Source: Gammaproteobacteria bacterium
GTDB lineage: Bacteria; Pseudomonadota; Gammaproteobacteria; S144-34
Length of the DNA: 14,516 nt
Assembly: GCA_015494165.1 (NCBI GenBank)
Contig: WGBS01000037.1
Span: 1 to 14,516 of the forward strand
Direction of reading: 5' to 3'
Of the stretch, positions 6,397 to 14,261 are shown piece by piece (the stretch's first letter is position 1; each line of letters starts with the position of its first letter). Below the pieces are notes generated by a model. The model was not told where the DNA came from, made no database searches, and worked only from the letters and a program-made list of their open reading frames with translations. The position numbers and the translations under genes are program-made.

Positions 6397-8331
6397 GTGT
6401 GCGGGATCGCGGGCCTGTTCGACACCCGGGCGCGGCGCGAGGCGCCGGAGGCGCTGCTCGCGCGCATGACGGACGTGCAGGCCCACCGCGGCCCCGACGG
6501 ACGCGGCCTGCACCGCGAGCCCGGCGTGGGGCTCGGCCACCGGCGCCTCTCCATCATCGATCTCGCCGGCGGTGCCCAGCCCATGTGCAACGAGGACGGC
6601 ACCGTCTGGGTCACCTACAACGGCGAGATCTACAACTTCCGCGAGCTCGCCGCCGAGCTCGCGCGCCTCGGGCACCGCTTCCGCACCCGCTGCGACACCG
6701 AGGTCATCGTCCACGCCTGGGAGCAGTGGGGCGAGCGCTGCGTCGAGCGCTTCCGCGGCATGTTCGCCTTCGCCGTATGGGACCGCAGCGCCGGCACGCT
6801 CTTCCTCGCCCGCGACCGCCTCGGCATCAAGCCGCTGCACTACGCGCTGCTGCCCGACGGCTGGCTCGCCTTCGGCTCCGAGCTCAAGGCGCTCGCCGTG
6901 CTGCCGGCCCTGCCGCGCGGCCTCGACGAGAGCGCGGTCGAGGACTACCTCGCCCTCGGCTACGTGCCGGACCCCAAGACCATCTACGCCGCCGCGCGCA
7001 AGCTGCCGCCCGCCCACACGCTCACGGTGCGGCGCGGCCGCCCGCTCCCCGCCCCGCGGCGCTACTGGCGCCCCGCCTTCGAGGCCGGCGCGCGCATCGC
7101 GTCCGCCGCCGCGGCCGAGGCGCTGGCCGAACGCCTGCGCGAGGCGGTGCGCATCCGCCTGGTGGCCGAGGTGCCGCTCGGCGCCTTCCTCTCGGGCGGC
7201 GTGGACTCGAGCAGCGTGGTGGCGATGATGGCTGCCGAGTCCGAGGGCCCCGTGCGCACCTGCGCGATCGCCTTCGAGGAGGCCGGCTTCGACGAGTCCG
7301 AGCACGCCGCGCGCGTCGCCCGCCACTGCGGCACCGAGCACCACGTCGAGCGCGTGCGCCCCGACGACCTCTGCCTCGTCGACGAGCTCGCCGGCCTCTA
7401 CGACGAGCCCTTCGCCGACAGCTCGGCGCTGCCGACCTGGAAGGTCTGCGGGCTCGCGCGCCGCCACGTCACGGTCGCCCTCTCGGGCGACGGCGGCGAC
7501 GAGTGCTACGCCGGCTACCGGCGCTACCGCTGGCACATGCGCGAGGAGCGCGTCCGCCGCCTGCTGCCGCTCGCGCTGCGGCGCGCGCTGTTCGGCCCGC
7601 TCGGGCGCGCCTACCCCAAGCTCGACCGCGCGCCCCGGCCCCTGCGCGCCAAGAGCACGCTGCAGGCCCTCGCGCGCGACAGCCTCGAGGCCTACTTCGA
7701 GAACTTCGCCCTGCTGCCGGCGCCGCTGCGCCGCCGCCTCGCCAGCGCGCGCCTGCGCCGCCGCCTCGCCGGCTACCGCGCCCTCGAGGTCATGCGCGCC
7801 CACGCCGCCGAGGCCCCGGAGCACCCGCTCTCGCGCGTGCAGTACGTGGACCTCATGACGTATCTGCCGGGCGACATCCTGACCAAGGTCGACCGCGCCA
7901 GCATGGCGCACGCCCTCGAGGTGCGCGTGCCGGTGCTCGACCACCGCCTGGTCGAGTGGGCCTGCGCGCTGCCGCCCGAGCTCAAGCTGCGCGGCATGGA
8001 GGGCAAGTGGATCCTCAAGAAGGCCATGGAGCCCTGGCTCCCGCACGAGATCCTGTACCGGCCGAAGATGGGCTTCGCCGTGCCGCTCGCGCGCTGGTTC
8101 CGCGGCCCGCTGCGCGATCGCGTGCGCGCCGCCCTGCTCGGGCCCGTGCTGGGCGATGCCGGCCTCGTCGACCGCGCCACGGTGGCAACGCTGGTCGACG
8201 ACCACCTCGCCGGCCGCCGCGACCACAGCGCCGCCATCTGGGCGCTGCTCATGCTCGAGGCCTTCCTGCGGCGCGAGGCCGGCGAGCCCGCGCGCGAGGC
8301 CCCGGCGGCCCTCGCGGGAGGCGCCGCATGA
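6397..8331 (+). CDS. XrtA/PEP-CTERM system amidotransferase (asparagine synthase family)
   Basis: A 644-residue glutamine-dependent amidotransferase of the AsnB family, XrtA class (TIGR03108-like). The N-terminal Ntn glutaminase domain releases ammonia from glutamine: Cys2 is the nucleophile (MCGIAG), with Arg49/Arg50 in GHRRLS, Asn75-Gly76 in YNGEIYNF and Asp100 in DTE. The C-terminal ATP-pyrophosphatase domain has its P-loop at SGGVDSS (266-272) and should adenylate a carboxylate. In this setting the likely acceptor is a uronic acid or other acidic group of the polysaccharide rather than free aspartate; that is inference from the neighbours. The GTG start at 6397 is fixed because the cysteine must be residue 2 after Met removal. 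It lies three bases after the previous gene and overlaps the next by four. Confidence 0.94.
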   Translation: MCGIAGLFDTRARREAPEALLARMTDVQAHRGPDGRGLHREPGVGLGHRRLSIIDLAGGAQPMCNEDGTVWVTYNGEIYNFRELAAELARLGHRFRTRCDTEVIVHAWEQWGERCVERFRGMFAFAVWDRSAGTLFLARDRLGIKPLHYALLPDGWLAFGSELKALAVLPALPRGLDESAVEDYLALGYVPDPKTIYAAARKLPPAHTLTVRRGRPLPAPRRYWRPAFEAGARIASAAAAEALAERLREAVRIRLVAEVPLGAFLSGGVDSSSVVAMMAAESEGPVRTCAIAFEEAGFDESEHAARVARHCGTEHHVERVRPDDLCLVDELAGLYDEPFADSSALPTWKVCGLARRHVTVALSGDGGDECYAGYRRYRWHMREERVRRLLPLALRRALFGPLGRAYPKLDRAPRPLRAKSTLQALARDSLEAYFENFALLPAPLRRRLASARLRRRLAGYRALEVMRAHAAEAPEHPLSRVQYVDLMTYLPGDILTKVDRASMAHALEVRVPVLDHRLVEWACALPPELKLRGMEGKWILKKAMEPWLPHEILYRPKMGFAVPLARWFRGPLRDRVRAALLGPVLGDAGLVDRATVATLVDDHLAGRRDHSAAIWALLMLEAFLRREAGEPAREAPAALAGGAA

Positions 8332-9326
8332 GCGCCGCGCCCGCGCCCGACGCCGCCACGGGCCGCGGCGTGCTGCTGCTGGTCGGCATGCCGCGCTCGG
8401 GCACCACCTGGACGGGAAAGCTCCTGGACGCGCACCCCGACACGCGCTACCTGCACGAGCCCGACAGCACCCGCCGCATCCCCGTGGACCTGGCGGCCGA
8501 GACGGCCGGCCCGGCCGAGGTGGCGGCGGTGCGGGAGTGGCTGCGTGCCGCGCTCGCCGACCGCAGCGCGCGCGTCAACGGCAAGCTGCCGCTGTTCCGC
8601 AAGCGCTGGCACGGACCGCTGGAGGCGCTCCGCCACCGCGCGAGCGTCTACGGCGCCAAGCTCGCCGCGCGCCGCGGCGTCGCCCGCCCCGTGCTCGTAG
8701 GCCGTCGGGCCGAGGGCGCGCCCACGGTGTGGAAGTCGATCGAGTCGCTCGCCCGCCTCGGCGCCCTGCTGGATGCCCTGCCGGAGCTGCGCGCGGCCGT
8801 GCTCGTGCGCCATCCCTGCGGCTACGTCGCCTCCGTGCTGCGCGGCGAGCGCATGGGGCGCTTCTCGGACACGGTGCGCGCCGCCGACGACTGGGGCGTG
8901 CTCGAGCGGCTGCTCGCGACGCAGGCCGCGCGCGCCATCGGCGTCACGCGGCGCGACCTCGCCGCCGAGCCCGCCGAGGGGCGCCTCGCCTGGCGCTGGG
9001 TGCTGGCGCACGCGGCGGCGCTCGCAGCCGCCGCGCGCGCCGGCGGCGGCCGCGTGCGGCTGGTGCGCTACGAGGACTGCTGCCGCGACCCCGCGGGCGC
9101 AGCCGAGGCGATGCTCGGCCTGCTCGGGCTCGGGCCCCATCCGCAGGTGCGGCGCTTCGCCGAGGAGAGCACCCGCGGCGACGGCGGCGGCTACTACGGC
9201 GTGCGCCGCGACCCCGCGCGGGCGGCGGCGCGCTGGCGCGAGGAGCTGCCCGAGGCCGTGCAGCGGCGCGTGCTCGCCATCGTCCGCGAGGCCGCGCCGC
9301 CGCCCCTCCACGCCGAGGCCGCCTGA
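8328..9326 (+). CDS. sulfotransferase family protein (first of two)
   Basis: A 332-residue P-loop sulfotransferase, expected to move sulfate from PAPS to a sugar hydroxyl. The 5'-phosphosulfate loop is GMPRSGTTW (20-28). The 3'-phosphate site has Arg161 and Ser169 at the canonical eight-residue spacing, in LVRHPCGYVAS. VRYED (246-250) follows, and a C-terminal A-R-W-R-E-E-L-type segment near residue 303 is common in the family. No signal peptide or membrane segment, so it probably acts on the lipid-linked unit in the cytoplasm. The ATG at 8328 overlaps the amidotransferase stop (ATGA), with GGGAGG at 8316-8321. Not part of the conserved XrtA core. It could act on another small molecule, but its place between two polysaccharide genes argues against that. 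Confidence 0.87.
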   Translation: MSAAPAPDAATGRGVLLLVGMPRSGTTWTGKLLDAHPDTRYLHEPDSTRRIPVDLAAETAGPAEVAAVREWLRAALADRSARVNGKLPLFRKRWHGPLEALRHRASVYGAKLAARRGVARPVLVGRRAEGAPTVWKSIESLARLGALLDALPELRAAVLVRHPCGYVASVLRGERMGRFSDTVRAADDWGVLERLLATQAARAIGVTRRDLAAEPAEGRLAWRWVLAHAAALAAAARAGGGRVRLVRYEDCCRDPAGAAEAMLGLLGLGPHPQVRRFAEESTRGDGGGYYGVRRDPARAAARWREELPEAVQRRVLAIVREAAPPPLHAEAA

Positions 9327-9327
9327 G

Positions 9328-10551
9328 ATGCGCATCCTGCACGTGCTGGACCACTCGGTGCCGCTGCAGAGCGGCTACAGCTTCCGCACGCGGGCCATCC
9401 TCGAGCGCCAGCGCGCGCGCGGCTGGCAGACCTTCCATCTCACCGGGCCCAAGCACTACGGGGCGACGGCGGCGGTCGAGGAGGTCGACGGCCTGCGCTT
9501 CCACCGCACGCCGCCGGTGGGCGGCCTCGCGGGGCGTCTGCCGGTGGCTGGCCAGCTCGCCGCCATGGCCGCGCTGGCGCGGCGGCTGGAGGAGGTGGCG
9601 CGCGAGGTGCGCCCGGACCTGATCCACGCGCACTCGCCCGCCCTCGACGGCGTCGCGGCGCTGCGGGTGGCGCGGCGCCTGGGGCTCCCCGTGGTCTACG
9701 AGGTGCGCGCCTTCTGGGAGGACGCGGCCGTGGACCACGGCACGGCCACTCCCTGGGGCCCGCGCTACCGCGCCACGCGCGCGCTCGAGACCTGGGTGCT
9801 GCGCCGGGCCGACGCGGTGGTCGCCATCTGCGAGGGCCTGCGGCGCGACATCCTCGCCCGCGGCATCGCGCCGGAGCGCGTCGCGGTGGTGCCGAACGCC
9901 GTCGTCCCGGAGCGCTTCGCCGGCGCCGCGCGCGAGGAGGCGCTCGCCGCCGAGGCGGGCCTCGGGCCGGGGCCGGTCGTTGGCTTCATCGGCTCCTTCT
10001 ACGCCTACGAAGGCCTGCCGCTGCTGGTCGAGGCCTTCGCGCGGGTGGCGCCGCGGCACCCCGGCGCGCGCCTCCTGCTCCTCGGCGGCGGCCCGGACGA
10101 GGACGCCGTGCGCGGCGCGGTCTCGCGCGCGGGGCTGGGCGCGCGGGCCGTGCTCCCGGGGCGCGTCCCGCACGACGAGGTGATGCGCTGGTACGGGCTG
10201 GTGGACGTCTTCGCCTATCCGCGCCGCTCCATGCGCCTGACCGAGCTCGTGACGCCGCTCAAGCCGCTCGAGGCCATGGCCGCGGGCCGCGCCGTGGTCG
10301 CCTCGGACGTGGGCGGCCACCGCGAGCTGGTGCGCGACGGCGAGACCGGCATCCTGTTCCGGGCCGGCGACGTGGCGGCGCTCGCCGGGGCGCTGGACCG
10401 CGTGCTGGGCGACGCCGCCCTGCGCGCGCGGCTCGGCGAGGCCGGGCGCGCCTTCGTGCGCCGCGAGCGCACCTGGGAGGCGAGCGTGGCGCGCTACGCG
10501 CCGGTCTACGAGGCCGTGCTCGGCCGGGGAGGGCAGCGTGCCGCCGCGTGA
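9328..10551 (+). CDS. exosortase A-associated GT4 glycosyltransferase (Daro_2409/stp3-like)
   Basis: A 407-residue GT-B glycosyltransferase resembling the PEP-CTERM/exosortase A-associated Daro_2409 family (TIGR04063). Its N-terminus carries the typical S-G-Y-S-F-R-T block (15-21) after a MRILHVLDHS strand. Other marks are YEVRAFWEDAA in the acceptor domain, PNAV (189-192) at the domain boundary, FIGSFYAYEGL (220-230), and the conserved RLTELVTPLKPLEAM donor-site segment with Glu306 and Glu315. Those two glutamates are spaced one residue wider than the usual EX7E. The ATG at 9328 is one base after the sulfotransferase stop, with a modest GAGG at 9315-9318. The end overlaps the next gene by 14 bases. 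Presumably one of four transferases assembling the repeat unit. Confidence 0.9.
   Translation: MRILHVLDHSVPLQSGYSFRTRAILERQRARGWQTFHLTGPKHYGATAAVEEVDGLRFHRTPPVGGLAGRLPVAGQLAAMAALARRLEEVAREVRPDLIHAHSPALDGVAALRVARRLGLPVVYEVRAFWEDAAVDHGTATPWGPRYRATRALETWVLRRADAVVAICEGLRRDILARGIAPERVAVVPNAVVPERFAGAAREEALAAEAGLGPGPVVGFIGSFYAYEGLPLLVEAFARVAPRHPGARLLLLGGGPDEDAVRGAVSRAGLGARAVLPGRVPHDEVMRWYGLVDVFAYPRRSMRLTELVTPLKPLEAMAAGRAVVASDVGGHRELVRDGETGILFRAGDVAALAGALDRVLGDAALRARLGEAGRAFVRRERTWEASVARYAPVYEAVLGRGGQRAAA
10526..10533 (+). promoter_or_regulatory. ribosome-binding site GGGGAGGG for the GTG-started GT4 gene
   Basis: This motif lies four bases before the GTG at 10538 and supports that start. The other nearby GTG (10548) would give a GTGA stop/start overlap but is in the wrong frame. 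Confidence 0.6.
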
Positions 10552-11803
10552 GCGCGGGCCGGCCGTGGTCGTGCTCTCGAGCCTCTTCCCGAGCGCGGTG
10601 CGCCCGCGCGCGGGGCTGTTCGTGCGCGAGCGCATGTTCCGCGTGGCGCGGCGGCTGCCGCTGACCGTGGTCTCGCCGGTGCCGTGGTTCCCGGGCCAGG
10701 GGCTGCTCCGCCTGCTGCGGCCGGGCTACCGCCCGATGCCGCCGCGGCGCGAGGTGCAGGAGGGCATCGAGGTGCACCACCCGCGCTTCCTCGCCCTGCC
10801 CGCGGTGGGGCGCTGGCTCGACGGCTGGTCCATGGCGCTTGCCTGCCTGCCGCTCCTCGCGCGCCTGCGGCGGGAGGGCAGGCTCGACGTCCTCGACGCC
10901 CACTTCGGCTATCCCGACGGCTTCGCCGCCGCCTGGCTCGGGCGCAGGCTCGGCGTGCCGGCCGTCGTCACGCTGCGGGGCACCGAGGTGCCGCTCTCGC
11001 GCACGCGCCTGCGCGGGCGGCTGCTCGCGGCGGGGCTGCGGCGCGCGGCGCGCGTGCTCGCGGTGAGCGGCTCGCTCGCGCGCCTCGCGCGCGCCCTCGG
11101 CGTGCCGGCCTCGCGCATCGAGGTCGTCCCCAACGGCGTGGACGGCGAGCGCTTCCGCCCCGCCGACCGCCGCGCCGCGCGCCGCCGCTTCGGGCTGCCG
11201 GAGGAGGCCAGGGTGCTGGTCACCGTCGGCGGGCTGTGCGAGCGCAAGGGCTTCCACCGCGTGATCGAGCGCCTGCCGGGCATCGCGCGGCGCTTCCCGG
11301 ACGTGCACTACCTCGTCGTCGGCGGGCCCTCGCCCGAGGGCGACTGGTCGGGGCGGCTGCGCGCGCTCGCCGACCGGCTCGGGGTCGCCGGCCGGGTGCG
11401 CTTCGCGGGCGAGCTCGCGCCGGAGGACCTGCGCTGGGCGCTGTCGGCGGCGGACGTCTTCGTCCTCGCGAGCCGCAACGAGGGCTGGGCCAACGTGCTG
11501 CTCGAGGCCATGGCCTGCGGGCTGCCGGTGGTCGCCACCGACGTCGGCGGCAACCGCGAGGTGGTCTGCCGCCCGGAGCTCGGGATCATCGTCCCCTTCG
11601 GCGACGGCGGGGCGCTGGAGGCGGCGCTGGTCGAGGCGCTCGGGCGGGCGTGGGACCGCGACGCGATCCGCGCCCACGCCCTCGCCAACGGCTGGGAGGG
11701 GCGCGTGGCGCGGCTCGAGGCGATCTTCCGCGAGCTGGCGGGGACGGGCGCGGCGCGTGGCGAGGCCGCCGGCGCGCCCCGGCGCAGGGCGGAGGCGGCA
11801 TGA
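10538..11803 (+). CDS. GT4 family glycosyltransferase
   Basis: A 421-residue GT-B retaining glycosyltransferase with no specific XrtA subfamily that I recognise. The N-terminal domain holds a R-P-R-A-G-L-F-V-R-E-R segment (about 22-32), seen in a group of bacterial GT4 enzymes, and TLRGTEVPLSR in the acceptor region. NGVD (199-202) joins the domains, VTVGGLCERKGFHRVI follows, and the EX7E donor motif is Glu315 and Glu323 in E-G-W-A-N-V-L-L-E. The first 14 bases overlap the preceding gene, an unusually long overlap for this operon. The last four overlap the next gene (ATGA). Its job is probably a strain-specific sugar of the repeat unit. Donor and linkage cannot be read from sequence. Confidence 0.88.
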   Translation: MPPRERGPAVVVLSSLFPSAVRPRAGLFVRERMFRVARRLPLTVVSPVPWFPGQGLLRLLRPGYRPMPPRREVQEGIEVHHPRFLALPAVGRWLDGWSMALACLPLLARLRREGRLDVLDAHFGYPDGFAAAWLGRRLGVPAVVTLRGTEVPLSRTRLRGRLLAAGLRRAARVLAVSGSLARLARALGVPASRIEVVPNGVDGERFRPADRRAARRRFGLPEEARVLVTVGGLCERKGFHRVIERLPGIARRFPDVHYLVVGGPSPEGDWSGRLRALADRLGVAGRVRFAGELAPEDLRWALSAADVFVLASRNEGWANVLLEAMACGLPVVATDVGGNREVVCRPELGIIVPFGDGGALEAALVEALGRAWDRDAIRAHALANGWEGRVARLEAIFRELAGTGAARGEAAGAPRRRAEAA

Positions 11804-12648
11804 GCGCGGGGCTCGTGCGGCGCATCGGCCGGCGCGTGCGGCGGGGCTCGCGGCTCGCCCTCAAGCGCGCGGTGCAGCGCGCGCGGCCGCGCCGCGGCGG
11901 CGAGCCGCCGCTCACGCTGCTCGTCGCCGGCGTGCAGCGCTCCGGCACGAACATGGTCATGGACGTGCTCGAGCGCAGCCTCGAGACCGACGTCTACCAC
12001 GAGCGCGACCCGCGCGCGTTCGACAAACACGAGATGCGCCCCCTGGAGGTGATCCGGGGGCTGCGCGCGCGCACGCGGGCGCGCGTGTTCGTCGTCAAGG
12101 CCCTGTGCGAGCTCGACCACCTCACCTTCCTCATGGACCGGCTCGCGCCCGCGCGCGCCGTGTGGGTGGTGCGCGACTGGCGCGACTCGGTGCGCTCGCA
12201 GCTCCGCTCCTTCCCGCGCCATCCGGGCTGGATCCGCCGCACGCTGGCCGACCCCGCCGCCGGCGGCTGGATCGGGCGCGGGCTCATGGGCGGGGGGCTG
12301 CTCGAGCGCGCCCGGCGGCTCGCCCGCGAGGACATGGACGACGTCAGCGCCGCGGCGCTCTTCTGGTGGTTCCGCAACCAGCTCTTCTTCGAGCAGGGCC
12401 TCGAGCGCGACGGCCGCGTGCTCGTGGTGCGCTACGAGGACCTCGTGCAGCGCCCCCTGAGCGGCTTCGGCGCGCTCTTCGCGCACGCGGGCCTCGCCTT
12501 CGACCCCATGTGGGCCGGCGACGTCAGCCCGCGCTCGGTGGGCGCCGGCGCCGGCCTGGAGGCCGACGCGCCCGTCGCCGCCGCCTGCGAGGCGCTCCTC
12601 GCGCGCTTCGCGCGCCTCGCCGAGGCGCGGCTGGAGGCCGCCGCATGA
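11800..12648 (+). CDS. sulfotransferase family protein (second of two)
   Basis: A 282-residue P-loop sulfotransferase that looks only distantly related to the first. Residues 1-37 are very basic (many Arg/Lys) and may lie on the membrane surface. The PAPS-binding loop is GVQRSGTN (44-51), with Thr-Asn replacing the more usual Thr-Thr/Ser. The 3'-phosphate site is VRDWRDSVRS (124-133), with Arg125 and Ser133 at canonical spacing. V-V-R-Y-E-D-L-V follows later, as in many members. The ATG overlaps the previous stop by four bases, with GGAGG at 11791-11795. Substrate inferred, not shown: a sugar hydroxyl of the same polysaccharide at a position different from that used by the first enzyme. Confidence 0.85.
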   Translation: MSAGLVRRIGRRVRRGSRLALKRAVQRARPRRGGEPPLTLLVAGVQRSGTNMVMDVLERSLETDVYHERDPRAFDKHEMRPLEVIRGLRARTRARVFVVKALCELDHLTFLMDRLAPARAVWVVRDWRDSVRSQLRSFPRHPGWIRRTLADPAAGGWIGRGLMGGGLLERARRLAREDMDDVSAAALFWWFRNQLFFEQGLERDGRVLVVRYEDLVQRPLSGFGALFAHAGLAFDPMWAGDVSPRSVGAGAGLEADAPVAAACEALLARFARLAEARLEAAA

Positions 12649-14012
12649 GCCTCTACACGCGCATCGTGAGCGGCGTGCTCTTCCCGCTCCACGAGCGGCT
12701 CAAGGGGCACGACACGGTGCGCGCGCGGCGCGCGCTCGAGCGCAGCCAGTGGCTGCCGCCGGCGGAGCTCGAGGCCCTGCGGCTCGCGCGCCTGCGCCGC
12801 CTGCTCGCGCGCGCCGGCGCGCGCGTGCCCTACTACCGGGACCTGTTCCGGCGCCTGAGCTTCGACCCGGAGCGCGTGCGCGCGCTGTCCGACCTCGAGC
12901 GCCTGCCCTTCCTCACCAAGGCGGAGATCCGCGCCCACGCCGAGGCGCTCAAGGCCGAGGACGCGCGCGGGCTCGCGCCCTTCAACACCGGCGGCTCGAC
13001 GGGCGAGCCGCTCGTCTTCTGGATCGGGCGCGAGCGCGTCGGCCGCGACGTCGCCGCCAAGTGGCGCGCCACGCGCTGGTGGGGCGTGGACATCGGCGAC
13101 CGCGAGATCGTGGTCTGGGGCTCGCCCATCGAGCTCGGCGCCCAGGACCGCCTGCGCGAGCTGCGCGACCGCCTGCTGCGCACGCGCCTGCTGCCGGCCT
13201 TCGAGATGTCCGACGCGCGCGTGCGGGAGTACCTGGAGACGATCCGGCGCTTCCGTCCGCGCATGCTCTTCGGCTACCCCTCGGCCATCGCGCACCTCGC
13301 GCGGCGCGCCGAGGCGTGGGGGCTGCGCATGGACGGGCTCGGCATCGCCGTCGCCTTCGTCACGGCCGAGCGCCTCTACGAGGACGACCGCGAGCGCATC
13401 GCCCGCGTCTTCGGCTGCCGCGTGGCCAACGGCTACGGCGGGCGCGACGCGGGCTTCGTCGCGCACGAGTGCCCCGAGGGGCGCATGCATATCACCGCCG
13501 AGGACGTCGTCGTCGAGATCGTCGACGCGCGGGGACGCGCGCTGCCGCCGGGCGAGGCGGGCGAGATCGTCGTCACGCACCTCGCCACGGGCGACTTCCC
13601 CTTCATCCGCTACCGCACGGGCGACATCGGCGTGCTCGACCCCGAGCCCTGCCCCTGCGGCCGCTCGCTGCCGGTGCTCGCCGAGGTGCGCGGGCGGACC
13701 ACGGACCTCGTCGTCGCCCGCGACGGCACGGTCATGCACGCGCTCGCGCTCATCTACGTGGTGCGCGAGGAGCCGGGCATCGAGCGCTTCCGCATCGTGC
13801 AGGAGAGCCTCGAGCGCACGGTAGTCGAGCTCGTGCCGGGCCACGGCTACGACCCCGCCTGCGCCGGGCGAATCCGCGACGGCATCGCCGCGCGCCTCGG
13901 CCCGGGCGTCACCGTGGAGGTGCGCACCGTCGAGCGCATCGCGCCGGCCCGCTCCGGCAAGCACCGCTACGTCGAGAGCCGCGTCGCGCCGCGGCTGGGA
14001 GCGGCGGCATGA
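12645..14012 (+). CDS. CapK/PaaK-like adenylate-forming enzyme
   Basis: A 455-residue member of the ANL (acyl-CoA synthetase) superfamily, of the phenylacetate-CoA ligase/CapK type found in capsule and exopolysaccharide clusters. It should activate a carboxylic acid as an acyl-adenylate and perhaps pass it to CoA or another acceptor. Motifs are the phosphate-binding loop NTGGSTGEP (114-122), NGYGGRD (262-268, the adenine-binding region), RYRTGD (322-327, with the ribose-binding Asp327), then PCPCGRS with Cys336 and Cys338. A C-terminal lobe runs to the end and contains a Gly-Lys (S-G-K-H-R) suitable for the catalytic lysine. The substrate is unknown; CapK-type proteins may supply acyl or amino-acid decorations. 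The ATG overlaps the previous stop, with GGAGG at 12633-12637. Last gene of the operon. Confidence 0.9.
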   Translation: MSLYTRIVSGVLFPLHERLKGHDTVRARRALERSQWLPPAELEALRLARLRRLLARAGARVPYYRDLFRRLSFDPERVRALSDLERLPFLTKAEIRAHAEALKAEDARGLAPFNTGGSTGEPLVFWIGRERVGRDVAAKWRATRWWGVDIGDREIVVWGSPIELGAQDRLRELRDRLLRTRLLPAFEMSDARVREYLETIRRFRPRMLFGYPSAIAHLARRAEAWGLRMDGLGIAVAFVTAERLYEDDRERIARVFGCRVANGYGGRDAGFVAHECPEGRMHITAEDVVVEIVDARGRALPPGEAGEIVVTHLATGDFPFIRYRTGDIGVLDPEPCPCGRSLPVLAEVRGRTTDLVVARDGTVMHALALIYVVREEPGIERFRIVQESLERTVVELVPGHGYDPACAGRIRDGIAARLGPGVTVEVRTVERIAPARSGKHRYVESRVAPRLGAAA

Positions 14013-14021
14013 CCGCGAAAT

Positions 14022-14056
14022 CCGGTTTGCAGTCTGCGGTCCGCAGTTTGCGGGGG
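14022..14056 (-). repeat. heptamer array D, 5 units of NNNCNGN (minus strand)
   Basis: Directly after the operon five 7-base units fit the same rule on the minus strand (GGACCGC, AGACTGC and similar; on the plus strand GCAGTCT, GCGGTCC, GCAGTTT). It begins ten bases after the last stop codon. The unit composition is closest to the NNNCYG type of arrays A and C. Confidence 0.65.
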
Positions 14057-14088
14057 AGCTCTTCCGGGCCCGAGACAGGACAACGGAA

Positions 14089-14135
14089 GTGGGAAGCAAA
14101 TGAGGAATGTGGGAGCAAATGAGGAATGTGGGAGC
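14089..14135 (+). repeat. 19-bp tandem repeat ending in a REP head
   Basis: The unit GTGGGAGCAAATGAGGAAT occurs twice (14089-14108, with one extra A, and 14109-14127). It begins a third time as GTGGGAGC, which is the head of the REP element at 14127-14150. It looks like slippage or repeated nicking at the REP head. Confidence 0.75.
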
Positions 14136-14150
14136 GCCTTCCAGGCGCGA
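14127..14150 (+). repeat. REP-like palindrome 1 (right flank)
   Basis: Head TGTGGGA, then stem GCGCCT (14134-14139) and AGGCGC (14143-14148) around TCC, then GA. This is the layout of gammaproteobacterial REP elements. It forms an inverted pair with the element at 14175-14199. Confidence 0.8.
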
Positions 14151-14174
14151 TTCCTCAGCCTCTCTCCGGCCGAG

Positions 14175-14199
14175 GTCGCGGCAGGATGCCGCTCCCACA
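14175..14199 (-). repeat. REP-like palindrome 2 (right flank)
   Basis: Stem GCGGCA (14178-14183) pairs with TGCCGC (14187-14192) around GGA, followed by CTCCCACA. It is the minus-strand orientation of the same element and the inverted partner of 14127-14150. Confidence 0.8.
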
Positions 14200-14223
14200 G
14201 AAAGGGGGGCAACAAGCAGCGAA

Positions 14224-14248
14224 TGTGGGAGCGGCTTTCAGCCGCGAC
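14224..14248 (+). repeat. REP-like palindrome 3 (right flank)
   Basis: TGTGGGA followed by stem GCGGCT (14231-14236) and AGCCGC (14240-14245) around TTC, then GAC. This is the copy closest to the classical Pseudomonas/Xanthomonas-type REP core. Confidence 0.85.
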
Positions 14249-14261
14249 TGTGCGGGCCCGG

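Noticed and set aside
5014..8226. Antisense open frame of about 1070 codons opposite the glycosyltransferase and amidotransferase genes
   Set aside because: In DNA of such high GC content stop codons are rare in every frame. The plus-strand genes have full catalytic motifs, while the antisense product is a low-complexity Arg/Ala/His/Gly-rich sequence. The same holds for the other long antisense frames such as 276-2426 and 3407-5026.
10548..10550. GTG overlapping the stop of the Daro_2409-like gene as the start of the next gene
   Set aside because: It is not in frame with the glycosyltransferase; the GTG at 10538, with GGGGAGGG before it, is.
14009..14122. 37-residue open frame whose ATG overlaps the stop codon of the CapK-like gene
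   Set aside because: The ATGA overlap looks attractive, but the product is encoded by heptamer array D and the 19-bp tandem repeat, so it is most likely accidental.
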